This document shows, piece by piece, positions 36,693-45,180 of a DNA stretch of 64,000 nt. The number at the start of each line of letters is the position of its first letter. The stretch's first letter is position 1. The notes below the pieces were generated by a model. The model saw only the letters and a program-made list of their open reading frames with translations. It did no database searches and was not told the DNA's origin. This DNA is from Streptomyces sp. APSN-46.1 (GTDB lineage Bacteria > Actinomycetota > Actinomycetes > Streptomycetales > Streptomycetaceae), in assembly GCF_022815725.1 (NCBI RefSeq), contig NZ_JALGRF010000011.1, positions 62,001 to 126,000 of the forward strand, read 5' to 3'. The position numbers and the translations under genes are program-made.

Positions 36693-37703
36693 ATGGCCAC
36701 CGACCTCGTCGGCCGCAGTTTCCTCAAGGAGCTCGACTTCACCGCCGCCGAGTTCTGCGGCCTCGTCGAGCTCGCCGCCGAACTCAAGGCGGCCAAGAAG
36801 GCCGGAACGGAACAGCGGCGGCTCCAGGGCAAGAACATCGCCCTGATCTTCGAGAAGACCTCCACCCGCACGCGCTGCGCCTTCGAGGTGGCCGCGGCCG
36901 ACCAAGGCGCCTCCACCACCTACCTCGACCCCTCCGGCTCCCAGATGGGCCACAAGGAGTCGGTCAAGGACACCGCCCGGGTGCTGGGCCGCATGTTCGA
37001 CGGGATCGAGTACCGGGGCGACAGTCAGGAGGTCGTGGAGGAACTCGCCGCGTACTCCGGCGTGCCCGTCTTCAACGGACTCACCGACGACTGGCACCCC
37101 ACCCAGATGCTGGCCGACGTACTCACCATGACCGAGCACGGCGCCAAGCCGCTGGACCGGATCGCCTTCGCCTACCTCGGCGACGCCCGCTTCAACATGG
37201 GCAACTCCTACCTGGTGACCGGCGCGCTGCTGGGCATGGACGTACGGATCGTCGCGCCCAAGGCCTACTGGCCGGCCGAGTCCGTGGTGGCGCGGGCCCG
37301 CGAGCTCGCCGCGGCCGCCGGGGCCCGGATCACGCTGACGGAGGACGTGGCCGAGGGCGTGTCGGGGGCCGACTTCGTCGCCACCGACGTATGGGTGTCC
37401 ATGGGCGAGCCCAAGGAGGTCTGGGACGAGCGGATCGAGGCGCTGGCCCCGTACGCCGTCACCATGGACGTGCTGCGCGCCACCGGCAACCCCGACGTGA
37501 AGTTCCTGCACTGCCTGCCGGCCTTCCACGACCTGGGCACCGAGGTGGGCCGGGAGATCCACGAGCGGCACGGGCTGGACTCGCTGGAGGTGACGGACGA
37601 GGTGTTCGAGTCGGCGCACTCCGTCGTGTTCGACGAGGCCGAGAATCGGCTGCACACGATCAAGGCCGTCCTCGTCGCGACGCTCGCGGCCCCCGCCGCA
37701 TAG
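36693..37703 (+). CDS. arcB: Ornithine carbamoyltransferase
   Basis: The 336-residue enzyme interconverts citrulline plus phosphate with ornithine plus carbamoyl phosphate. It has the carbamoyl-phosphate loop STRTR (57-61), the HPTQ motif in DDWHPTQMLAD and the ornithine-binding HCLPAF near 275, all unaltered. Adjacent arcA argues for the catabolic role, although a biosynthetic role (argF) cannot be excluded by sequence. ATG 36693 follows TGGAGCGTCCCC. An AT-rich operator-like dyad lies 40 bp upstream. Confidence 0.94.
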   Translation: MATDLVGRSFLKELDFTAAEFCGLVELAAELKAAKKAGTEQRRLQGKNIALIFEKTSTRTRCAFEVAAADQGASTTYLDPSGSQMGHKESVKDTARVLGRMFDGIEYRGDSQEVVEELAAYSGVPVFNGLTDDWHPTQMLADVLTMTEHGAKPLDRIAFAYLGDARFNMGNSYLVTGALLGMDVRIVAPKAYWPAESVVARARELAAAAGARITLTEDVAEGVSGADFVATDVWVSMGEPKEVWDERIEALAPYAVTMDVLRATGNPDVKFLHCLPAFHDLGTEVGREIHERHGLDSLEVTDEVFESAHSVVFDEAENRLHTIKAVLVATLAAPAA

Positions 37704-37745
37704 TCATACGGCGCGCTTTCCGGCGCGCCCATGTGTCGCGTTTCT

Positions 37746-37759
37746 GTGACGGCAGTCAC
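37746..37759. promoter_or_regulatory. GTGAC-GGCA-GTCAC dyad, candidate PaaX operator
   Basis: A perfect 5-bp inverted repeat spaced by GGCA lies 24 bp before the enoyl-CoA hydratase start. It is followed by TGATACC, a likely extended -10 about 10 bp before the GTG. The same GTGACGGyAGTCA sequence occurs in the divergent promoter at 43418-43430 of the same pathway. Confidence 0.55.
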
Positions 37760-37782
37760 GACTCAGTGATACCGTCGAGAAC

Positions 37783-38610
37783 GTGAGCCCCTTCACCGGT
37801 TCCACACCAGCGACCGAACGGTGGCGCCACCTCCGGGTGACCCGGCAGGACGGCGTGGCCACCGTCACCCTCGACCGCCCCGAAAAGCTGAACGCGCTCA
37901 CCTTCGGCGCCTACGCCGACCTGCGCGATCTGCTCGCCGAACTGTCCAGGGAGCGTTCCGTGCGCGCCCTCGTGCTCGGCGGCGAGGGGCGCGGCTTCTG
38001 CTCCGGCGGCGACGTGGACGAGATCATCGGCGCCACCCTCGCCATGGACACCGCCCAGCTCCTCGACTTCAACCGGATGACCGGCCAGGTCGTCCGCGCC
38101 CTGCGCGAATGCCCCTTCCCGGTGATCGCCGCCGTCCACGGGGTGGCCGCCGGCGCCGGGGCCGTCCTCGCGCTCGCCGCCGACTTCCGGATCGCCGACC
38201 CCACGGCCCGCTTCGCCTTCCTCTTCACCCGCGTCGGCCTCTCCGGCGGGGACATGGGCGCCGCGTACCTGCTGCCCCGGGTCGTCGGCCTCGGCCACGC
38301 CACCCGGCTGCTGATGCTCGGAGAGCCCGTACGCGCGCCCGAGGCGGAGCGGATCGGCCTGCTCAGCGAGGTCACCGACGAGGGCAAGGCCCACGTACGG
38401 GCCGCCGAACTGGCCGCCCACCTCGCCGCCGGGCCGGCCCTCGCGTACGCGCAGACCAAGGCGCTGCTCACGGCCGAGCTGGACATGCCGCTGGCCGCCT
38501 CGGTGGAGCTGGACGCCAACACCCAGGCGCTGCTGATGAACGGCCAGGACTACGCGGAGTTCCACGCCGCCTTCACCGCGAAGCGGCCCCCGGAGTGGAA
38601 GGGCAGGTAG
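37783..38610 (+). CDS. Enoyl-CoA hydratase/isomerase family protein
   Basis: The 275-residue crotonase-fold enzyme has its oxyanion-hole segments visible: GEGRGFCSGGDVDE and VHGVAAGAGAVLALAADFRIA. In the 2-aminobenzoyl-CoA route such an enzyme acts in the beta-oxidation-like or ring-opening steps after dearomatisation. GTG 37783 has no strong ribosome site and lies close to a predicted -10, so the mRNA may be leaderless. The gene for the fused monooxygenase/reductase starts 4 bp after its stop. Confidence 0.88.
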   Translation: MSPFTGSTPATERWRHLRVTRQDGVATVTLDRPEKLNALTFGAYADLRDLLAELSRERSVRALVLGGEGRGFCSGGDVDEIIGATLAMDTAQLLDFNRMTGQVVRALRECPFPVIAAVHGVAAGAGAVLALAADFRIADPTARFAFLFTRVGLSGGDMGAAYLLPRVVGLGHATRLLMLGEPVRAPEAERIGLLSEVTDEGKAHVRAAELAAHLAAGPALAYAQTKALLTAELDMPLAASVELDANTQALLMNGQDYAEFHAAFTAKRPPEWKGR

Positions 38611-38614
38611 TCCC

Positions 38615-40870
38615 ATGTCCGCTTGCGCCATGAGGGTCGCCGTCGTGGGCGGAGGGCCGGGCGGGCTGTACGCCGCCGCGCTGCTGGCCCGGCAAGGGCA
38701 CACCGTGGAGGTCTGGGAGCGCAACGCGCCGGACGACACCTTCGGCTTCGGCGTGGTGCTCTCGGACGAGACCCTCGACGGCATCGAGCGGGCCGACACC
38801 GCCGTCTACGCCGCCCTCGGCGCGGAGTTCGTGCGCTGGGACGACGTGGACGTGGTGCACCGGGGACGGCTGCTGACCTCCGGCGGCCACGGATTCGCCG
38901 CGCTCGGGCGGCGCCGGCTGCTGGAGATCCTGCACGAGCGCTGCGCGGACCTCGGGGTCCGGCTCCGGTTCCGCGCCGCGGCCCCCGACGCGTTCGAGCT
39001 GGCCGCCTCCCACGACCTCGTCATCGCGGCGGACGGGGTGCACAGCGCGACCCGCGAGCGCGGGGCCGCGCACTTCGGGCCGACGGAGACGGCCGGGCAC
39101 TGCCGGTACATCTGGCTCGCCGCCGACTTCGCCCTCGACGCCTTCCGCTTCGAGATCGCGGAGACCGAACACGGGGTCATGCAGCTGCACGCCTACCCGT
39201 ACTCGGCCGACGCCTCGACGGTGATCGTGGAGATGCGGGACGAGGTGTGGCGGGCGGCGGGCTTCGACCTGTGCGACGAGAGCGAGTCGGCGGCCCGCTG
39301 CGCCAAGATCTTCAGTGAGGCCCTGCGCGGGCGGCCCCTCCGGGGGAACCGCTCGGCGTGGACGCGGTTCCGCACCGTCGTCAACGCGCGCTGGTCGCAC
39401 GGCAACGTGGTGCTGCTCGGTGACGCGGCGCACACCGCGCACTTCTCCATCGGCTCCGGCACCAAGCTGGCCGTCGAGGACGCCCTCGCGCTCGCCGAAG
39501 CCGTGGCCGCGCAGCCGGACGTACCCGCGGCCCTGGCCGCGTACGAGACGGCGCGGCGCCCGGCGGTGGCCAGCACCCAGCGCGCCGCCGCCGCCAGCAT
39601 GCGGTGGTTCGAGGAGCTCGCCGGGTACGTGGACCAGCCCGCCCGGCAGTTCGCCTTCAACCTGCTCACGCGCAGCCGCCGCGTCACCCACGACAACCTG
39701 CGGCTGCGCGACGAACGGTTCACGCGGGCGGTGGAGCGGGACTTCGGCTGCCCGGACGAGGGCACACCGCCGATGTTCACCCCCTTCACCCTGCGCGGCC
39801 TGACCCTGCGCAACCGGGTCGTGGTCTCGCCGATGGACATGTACTCGGCCGACGGCGAGGACGGGGTGCCCGGGGACTTCCACCTGGTCCACCTCGGCGC
39901 GCGGGCGCTGGGCGGGGCCGGGCTGGTGATGACCGAGATGGTCTGCGTGAGCGCCGACGGCCGGATCACCCCCGGCTGCACCGGCCTGTACACGGCCGGG
40001 CAGGCGGTCGCCTGGACCCGGATCGCGGACTTCGTCCACACCTCCGCGCCCGGCACGGCGCTCGGGGTCCAGCTGGGCCACTCGGGCCGCAAGGGCTCCA
40101 CGCGGCTGATGTGGCAGGGCATGGACGACCCCCTCCCGGAGGGCAACTGGCCGCTGGTCGCCGCCTCCGCGCTGCCGTACCGGCCGGGCGTCTCTGCCCT
40201 CCCGCGCGCCCTGACGACGGCCGAACTCGCCGCGGTCCGCTCGGACTTCGCGGCCGCCGCCGTACGGGCCGCCGACTGCGGCTTCGACCTGCTCGAACTG
40301 CACTGCGCGCACGGCTACCTGCTGTCCGGGTTCCTGTCCCCGCTGACCAACCACCGCACCGACGCCTACGGCGGTCCGCTGGAGAACCGGCTCCGCTTCC
40401 CGCTGGAGGTCTTCGACGCCGTCCGCGAGGTCTGGCCGGACGACCGGCCCATGACGGTCCGCCTCTCGGCCACCGACTGGGCCCCCGGCGGCACCTCGCC
40501 CGAGGACGCCGAACGGATCGCCGCCGCCTTCGCCGCCCACGGCGCGGACGCCATCGACGTCTCCACCGGCCAGGTGGTGGCGGACGAGACCCCGGAGTAC
40601 GGGCGCTCGTACCAGACCCCCTACGCGGACCGCATCCGCAACGCCCTGGGCGTCCCGGTCATCGCCGTCGGCGCCATCTCCTCCTGGGACGACGTCAACT
40701 CCCTGCTCCTGGCGGGCCGAGCCGATCTCTGCGCCCTCGGCCGCCCCCACCTCTACGACCCGCACTGGACCCTGCACGCGGCGGCCGACCAGTCCTACGC
40801 GGGCCCGTCCGCCCCCTGGCCGCCCCCGTACCGCGCGGGCAGCCGCAAACCCCCGACGGGCCGCGCTTAA
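38615..40870 (+). CDS. Fused FAD monooxygenase/OYE reductase, 2-aminobenzoyl-CoA or salicylyl-CoA type
   Basis: This 751-residue fusion has residues 1 to about 375 as a class A flavin monooxygenase (VAVVGGGPGGLYAAALLARQG FAD site; GDAAHTAHFSIGSGTKLAVEDA flavin motif, family pattern only). Residues about 385-740 are an old-yellow-enzyme-like FMN barrel (MFTPFTLRGLTLRNRVVVSPM; HCAHGYLLSGFLSP; the LENRLRFPLEV helix). This exact architecture is that of 2-aminobenzoyl-CoA monooxygenase/reductase and annotated salicylyl-CoA 5-hydroxylases, which hydroxylate and then reduce the CoA-activated ring. Context with RidA, which handles enamine/imine intermediates, favours 2-aminobenzoyl-CoA. Confidence 0.9.
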   Translation: MSACAMRVAVVGGGPGGLYAAALLARQGHTVEVWERNAPDDTFGFGVVLSDETLDGIERADTAVYAALGAEFVRWDDVDVVHRGRLLTSGGHGFAALGRRRLLEILHERCADLGVRLRFRAAAPDAFELAASHDLVIAADGVHSATRERGAAHFGPTETAGHCRYIWLAADFALDAFRFEIAETEHGVMQLHAYPYSADASTVIVEMRDEVWRAAGFDLCDESESAARCAKIFSEALRGRPLRGNRSAWTRFRTVVNARWSHGNVVLLGDAAHTAHFSIGSGTKLAVEDALALAEAVAAQPDVPAALAAYETARRPAVASTQRAAAASMRWFEELAGYVDQPARQFAFNLLTRSRRVTHDNLRLRDERFTRAVERDFGCPDEGTPPMFTPFTLRGLTLRNRVVVSPMDMYSADGEDGVPGDFHLVHLGARALGGAGLVMTEMVCVSADGRITPGCTGLYTAGQAVAWTRIADFVHTSAPGTALGVQLGHSGRKGSTRLMWQGMDDPLPEGNWPLVAASALPYRPGVSALPRALTTAELAAVRSDFAAAAVRAADCGFDLLELHCAHGYLLSGFLSPLTNHRTDAYGGPLENRLRFPLEVFDAVREVWPDDRPMTVRLSATDWAPGGTSPEDAERIAAAFAAHGADAIDVSTGQVVADETPEYGRSYQTPYADRIRNALGVPVIAVGAISSWDDVNSLLLAGRADLCALGRPHLYDPHWTLHAAADQSYAGPSAPWPPPYRAGSRKPPTGRA

Positions 40871-40893
40871 GGCGCTGCCCGGGCGGACGAGGC

Positions 40894-41697
40894 CTACGGT
40901 TCCACGAACCGCGCGCCCGCGTCGCGCAGGCGGGCGTGGAGGTCGGCGAAGACCGCCGCCGCGCGGTCGCCCGGCCAGTCCGCGGGGAGCAGCGCGCGCG
41001 GCAGTCCCGGGTCGGCGTACGGGAGGCGGCGCCAGGTGTCCAGGGCCAGGAGGTAGCTCCGGTACGCCTGCTCCGGGGTCGGCTCGGGGCCCGACTGGAG
41101 GGCGCGCAGAACGGGTTCGTGCCGGTCGAGGAATTCCTCGTGCTGCTTGGCCAGCGCCGTCAGGTCCCACCAGCGGGCCACCGCCTCGGCGGTCGGGGCG
41201 AAGCCTAGGTGGGCGCCGCGGAAGAGCTCCACGTACGCCGTCAGGTGCAGCCGGTCCAGGGTGTGCCCGGTCTCCTCGGCCAGGTGGGCCGGGGTGATCC
41301 ACACCCCCGGCGCCACATTCCCGAAGCCCAGCCGGGCCAGCCGGGAGCGCAGCAGGTGCCGCTTGTTCCGCTCCTGCTCCGGGACGGAGAACACCGCGAG
41401 GAGCCACTCCTCCGAGAGATCGGCGGCGGCCCCGTAGATCCGCCGGTCGCCGTCCTCCAGCAGCTGCCGGGCCTCCTCGGAGAGCTCGTAGGCCGCCGAG
41501 CCGTCCGCCGCCCGGGCGGGCAGCAGGAAGCCGCGCCGCTTCAGCCGGGACACCGACGAGCGGACCGAAGGGGCGTCCACGCCGACCGCGCCCAGCAGGC
41601 GGATCAGCGCGGACACCGGTACGGGTCCCTCGAAGGCCCGCCCGTAGGCGCCGTAGAAGGTGACGATCAGGGATCGCGGGGTGTGCTGCTCGGCCAC
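40894..41697 (-). CDS. PaaX-family transcriptional repressor
   Basis: The 267-residue protein has a PaaX-like N-terminal winged helix (RSLIVTFYGAYGRAF...PSVRSSVSRLKRRGFL) and the PaaX C-terminal domain (DTWRRLPYADPGLPRALLPADWPG, family pattern). PaaX proteins repress CoA-dependent aromatic catabolism and respond to the aryl-CoA. It starts at GTG 41697, only 4 bp after the aryl-CoA ligase stop on the same strand, so it is autoregulated with that operon if it binds at 43418-43430. Confidence 0.9.
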   Translation of the reverse strand: MAEQHTPRSLIVTFYGAYGRAFEGPVPVSALIRLLGAVGVDAPSVRSSVSRLKRRGFLLPARAADGSAAYELSEEARQLLEDGDRRIYGAAADLSEEWLLAVFSVPEQERNKRHLLRSRLARLGFGNVAPGVWITPAHLAEETGHTLDRLHLTAYVELFRGAHLGFAPTAEAVARWWDLTALAKQHEEFLDRHEPVLRALQSGPEPTPEQAYRSYLLALDTWRRLPYADPGLPRALLPADWPGDRAAAVFADLHARLRDAGARFVEP

Positions 41698-41701
41698 GGG
41701 T

Positions 41702-43402
41702 TCACTCTAGATCGCGCAGCCGGAACCGCTGTAGTTTCCCGGTGGCGGTCCGGGGCAGGGCGGGCAGGAAGACGAAGGACCGCGGGCATTTGTGCGGGGC
41801 CAGCTCGGACCGCATGAAGGTGCGCAGGGCCTCCTCCGTCAGCACCACACCCTCACGTGTGACGGTGTACGCGACCACGATCTGCCCGCGCCGCTCGTCG
41901 GGGTGCCCGACCACCGCCGCCTCCACCACGTCCGGGTGGCGTAGCAGGGCCTCCTCGACCTCCGGTCCCGCGATGTTGTAACCGGAGGAGATGATCATGT
42001 CGTCGGCCCGGGCGACATACCGGAAGTACCCGTCCGGATCCCGTACGTAGGTGTCCCCGGTCAGGTTCCATCCGTCCCGTACGTACTCCCCTTGCCGCGG
42101 ATCGGCCAGATAGCGGCACCCCACCGGGCCCCGCACCGCCAGCAGCCCCGGTTCGTTGTCCGCGACCGGCCGTCCCGAGGCGTCCACCACCCGGGCCTGC
42201 CAGCCCGGGACCACCCGTCCGGTCGTACCCGGCCGGATGTCCTCGTCGGCGGCGGAGATGAAGATGTGCAGCAGCTCCGTGGCCCCGATGCCGTTGATGA
42301 TCCGCAGGCCGGTGCGCTCGTACCAGGCCTGCCAGGTGGCGGCCGGCAGGTTCTCGCCCGCCGAGACGCAGCGCCGCAGGGAGGACAGGTCGTAGGCCCC
42401 GACGTCGTACGGGCCCAGGGCGTCCAGCATCGTCCGGTACGCGGTGGGCGCGGTGAACAGGACGGTGACCCGGTGTTCGGCGACCGCGGGCAGCAGCAGC
42501 CGCGGCGTGGCCTGCTCCAGCAGCAGCGAGCAGGCCCCGGCGCGCAGCGGGAAGACGACGAGCCCGCCGAGCCCGAAGGTGAACCCGAGCGGCGGGCTGC
42601 CCGCGAAGACGTCGTCGGGGCGGGGTCTGAGCACCTCGCGGGAGAAGGTGTCGGCGACGGCCAGCAGATCGCGGTGGAAGTGCATGCAGCCCTTGGGGCG
42701 CCCGGTGGTGCCGGAGGTGAAGGCGATCAGGGCGACGTCGTCGGCGGAGGTGTTCACGGCCGTGTAGGGCTCCGGGTGGGCCTCGGCCAGGCGCAGCAGG
42801 TCGTCCGGGGCCTCGCCGCCGTACGCGGTGATCCGCAGCCCCGGTACGTCGGCCTTCGCCAGGTCGTCGAGCACCGCCACATGGCACAGGGCGTGCCGCA
42901 CCTCGGCCATGGCGCATACCGTGGCGAGCTCCTGCGCGCGCTGCTGGGCCAGTACGGTGACGGCCACCGCGCCCGCCTTCATTACCGCGAGCCACGCGGC
43001 CGCGAGCCACGGCCCGGTGGGGCCGCGCAGCAGCACCCGGTTGCCGGGGACCACCCCGAGATCGGAGGTGAGCACGTGGGCGAGGCGGTCGACGCGCTCG
43101 CGCAGAGCGCCGTACGTCCACACCTCGCCGTCACCGCCGCGGAACGCCGGGCGGTCGGGCCCGAACCGGGCGATGGTGGCGTCGAGCAGCTCGGCCCCGC
43201 AGTTCAACCGGTCCGGATAGGACAGCCCGGGCAGCTCGAAGAGCAGCTGCGGCCAGGTGTGGGCGGGCGGCAGGTGGTCGCGGGCAAAGGTGTCGGCGTG
43301 AGCGGAAGGCTTGAGCTCCAAGGCGGGTTCGCCCCCTTGCGACGGTCCGGGCCCCTTGGGTGTGGGACCGAGTGGGTCGAGCCGGCCGTGCGATTGCTTC
43401 AC
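41702..43402 (-). CDS. Aryl-CoA ligase, benzoate/2-aminobenzoate-CoA ligase family
   Basis: This adenylate-forming enzyme (566 residues from GTG 43402) would activate the aromatic acid to its CoA thioester with ATP, the entry step of the pathway. The phosphate-binding loop IAFTSGTTGRPKG, the A5 motif (NGIGATELLHIF), GDTYVRDPDGYFRYVARADDMIISSGYNI and the C-terminal lysine region (PRTATGKLQRF) are present. The conserved part starts at PSAHADTFARDHLPP. A TTG at 43321 (LELKPSAH) matches the homologous start and may be the true one. It is divergent from the acyl-CoA dehydrogenase. Confidence 0.88.
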   Translation of the reverse strand: MKQSHGRLDPLGPTPKGPGPSQGGEPALELKPSAHADTFARDHLPPAHTWPQLLFELPGLSYPDRLNCGAELLDATIARFGPDRPAFRGGDGEVWTYGALRERVDRLAHVLTSDLGVVPGNRVLLRGPTGPWLAAAWLAVMKAGAVAVTVLAQQRAQELATVCAMAEVRHALCHVAVLDDLAKADVPGLRITAYGGEAPDDLLRLAEAHPEPYTAVNTSADDVALIAFTSGTTGRPKGCMHFHRDLLAVADTFSREVLRPRPDDVFAGSPPLGFTFGLGGLVVFPLRAGACSLLLEQATPRLLLPAVAEHRVTVLFTAPTAYRTMLDALGPYDVGAYDLSSLRRCVSAGENLPAATWQAWYERTGLRIINGIGATELLHIFISAADEDIRPGTTGRVVPGWQARVVDASGRPVADNEPGLLAVRGPVGCRYLADPRQGEYVRDGWNLTGDTYVRDPDGYFRYVARADDMIISSGYNIAGPEVEEALLRHPDVVEAAVVGHPDERRGQIVVAYTVTREGVVLTEEALRTFMRSELAPHKCPRSFVFLPALPRTATGKLQRFRLRDLE

Positions 43403-43417
43403 GAGCGTATCGTGATG

Positions 43418-43430
43418 GTGACGGTAGTCA
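43418..43430. promoter_or_regulatory. GTGACGGTAGTCA site in the divergent ligase/dehydrogenase promoter
   Basis: It is identical in 12 of 13 positions to the dyad at 37746-37758. It sits in the 66-bp spacer between the ligase (minus) and acyl-CoA dehydrogenase (plus) starts, so one bound regulator could control both. Confidence 0.55.
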
Positions 43431-43468
43431 ATGGGACGCGATAGATCGATGAATGCGGGGACACTCGG

Positions 43469-44653
43469 ATGACCGGATTCGCGCTCGGACCGGAACAAGA
43501 GGAGTGGTGCGCGCGGCTGCGGGCCCTGTCGGCGGACCGGCTGAAACCGCTGGCGGAGAAGGGGGAACCGGGGCGGGTCAACCGGCCGCTGCTCGCGGCG
43601 CTGGGCGAGGAGGGATTGCTGGAGCGGGTCTTCACCTCCGGCGCGCTGGAGCTGTGCCTGCTGCGCGAATCCCTCGCGTACGGCTGCACGGAGGCCGAGA
43701 CCGCACTGGCCCTCCAGGGTCTGGGAGCCCACGCGGTGCTGCGCGCGGGCAGCACCGCACAGCGCGAGCGCTGGCTGCCGGGCGTGCGCGCAGGGCGGGC
43801 GGTGGCGGCCTTCGCGCTGAGCGAGCCGGGGGCGGGCTCCGACGCGGCCGCCCTGGCCCTGTCCGCCGGCCGGGACGGCGCCGGCTGGCGGCTCACCGGG
43901 GAGAAGTGCTGGATCTCCAACGCCCCGGAGGCGGATTTCTACACCGTGTTCGCCCGAACGGGTGAGGGGCCGGGTGCCAAGGGGGTGACGGCCTTCCTCG
44001 TCCCGGCGGACCGCCCGGGCCTGACCGGGGAGCCGCTCGACATGCTCTCCCCGCACCCGATCGGCTCGCTGGCGTTCGACGGGGTGCCGGTCGGCCCCGA
44101 AGACCTGCTCGGCGAGCCCGGGCAGGGGTTCCGGGTCGCCATGGACACCCTGAACCTGTTCCGGCCGAGCGTCGGCGCCTTCGCGGTCGGCATGGCCCGG
44201 GCCGCGCTGGACGCGACGCTGGCGCACACGGCGGGCCGCACCGCCTTCGGCGGGGTGCTGGGCGACCTCCAGGCCGTGGCCCACCGGGTGGCCGAGATGG
44301 CCACCCGTACCGAGGCCGCGCGGCTCCTGGTCTACGCGGCGGCGGGAGCGTACGACAGCGGCGCCCGGGACGTCCCGCGCCGGGCGGCGATGGCGAAGCT
44401 CCTCGCGACGGAGACGGCCCAGTACGTGGTGGACCACGCGGTCCAGCTGCACGGCGCCGTCGCCCTGCGCCGGGGCCACCTGCTGGAACACCTGTACAGG
44501 GAGGTGCGGGCGCCGCGGATCTACGAGGGCGCGAGTGAGGTGCAGCGCACGATCATCGCGAAGGAGCTGTACAAGGAGTTGCGCAAGGGGTTGCGTGAGG
44601 GGTCGCGCGAGAAGTCGCACCAGGAGCCGCACGAAGGGGTGGCCGCGCGATGA
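43469..44653 (+). CDS. Acyl-CoA dehydrogenase
   Basis: In this 394-residue FAD flavoprotein the FAD/substrate loops AAFALSEPGAGSDAA and TGEKCWISNA are clear, and IYEGASEVQR near residue 355 carries the catalytic-base Glu of the standard family. In this locus it probably oxidises an alicyclic or ring-opened CoA thioester from the monooxygenase/reductase step. The C-terminal tail (after about 372) is a charged REGSREKSHQEPHEG-like extension. The RidA gene start overlaps its stop (ATGA). Confidence 0.9.
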   Translation: MTGFALGPEQEEWCARLRALSADRLKPLAEKGEPGRVNRPLLAALGEEGLLERVFTSGALELCLLRESLAYGCTEAETALALQGLGAHAVLRAGSTAQRERWLPGVRAGRAVAAFALSEPGAGSDAAALALSAGRDGAGWRLTGEKCWISNAPEADFYTVFARTGEGPGAKGVTAFLVPADRPGLTGEPLDMLSPHPIGSLAFDGVPVGPEDLLGEPGQGFRVAMDTLNLFRPSVGAFAVGMARAALDATLAHTAGRTAFGGVLGDLQAVAHRVAEMATRTEAARLLVYAAAGAYDSGARDVPRRAAMAKLLATETAQYVVDHAVQLHGAVALRRGHLLEHLYREVRAPRIYEGASEVQRTIIAKELYKELRKGLREGSREKSHQEPHEGVAAR

Positions 44654-45048
44654 GTCTGGAACGGGTCAATCCGGCGGAACTCTCCCCGCCGACGGGCTTC
44701 TCGCACGCGGTGACGGCCACCGGCGGGCGACTGGTCTTCCTGGCGGGCCAGACCGCGCTGGACGGCTCCGGCAAGGTCGTCGGAGAGACCCTGCCGGAGC
44801 AGTTCGAACGGGCGCTGGCCAATCTGCTGGCCGCGCTGGCGGCGGCCGGCGGCGCCCCGGCCGACCTGGCCCGAGTCACCGTGTACGCCGTGGACGTGCC
44901 GGCGTACCGGGAGCACGCGCCCGAACTCGGCCGTATCTGGCGGAGGCTGGCGGGGCGTGACTACCCGGCGATGGCGGTGATCGGCGCCGTCCGGCTGTGG
45001 GACGAACAGGCGCTGGTGGAACTGGACGGTATCGCCGTCGTCGCCTAG
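44650..45048 (+). CDS. RidA/YjgF family imine/enamine deaminase
   Basis: The 132-residue chorismate-mutase-like fold has signatures SHAVTATGGRLVFLAGQTALD and the C-terminal DYPAMAVIGAVRL strand. The usual conserved Arg near 105 in canonical RidA is not in its normal RVAVEV setting, so the subgroup differs. RidA-like genes accompany aminobenzoyl-CoA clusters, where they may hydrolyse the enamine to release ammonia. It is last in the operon and followed by a hairpin. Confidence 0.85.
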   Translation: MSLERVNPAELSPPTGFSHAVTATGGRLVFLAGQTALDGSGKVVGETLPEQFERALANLLAALAAAGGAPADLARVTVYAVDVPAYREHAPELGRIWRRLAGRDYPAMAVIGAVRLWDEQALVELDGIAVVA

Positions 45049-45080
45049 GCCGAGCACGGCGCCTCCTGGAGGCTCGGCCT
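45047..45080 (+). terminator. Nested hairpin after the RidA gene
   Basis: AGGCCGAGC (45047-45055) pairs with GCTCGGCCT (45072-45080). An inner GCCTCC-T-GGAGGC palindrome stabilises it. Confidence 0.75.
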
Positions 45081-45180
45081 CGTCCCCACCTGCTGGCTTT
45101 GACAGTGGGCTGGGGGCGAGGCACGGTTGAAATGGCCCCTTTTGGGACTCTTCGCGTTCAATACACGGAGGTGTATGGAT

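Noticed and set aside
43403..44632. Upstream extension of the aryl-CoA ligase frame to 976 residues
   Set aside because: The extension runs antisense through the acyl-CoA dehydrogenase gene and has no conserved sequence. The ligase homology begins after 43402.
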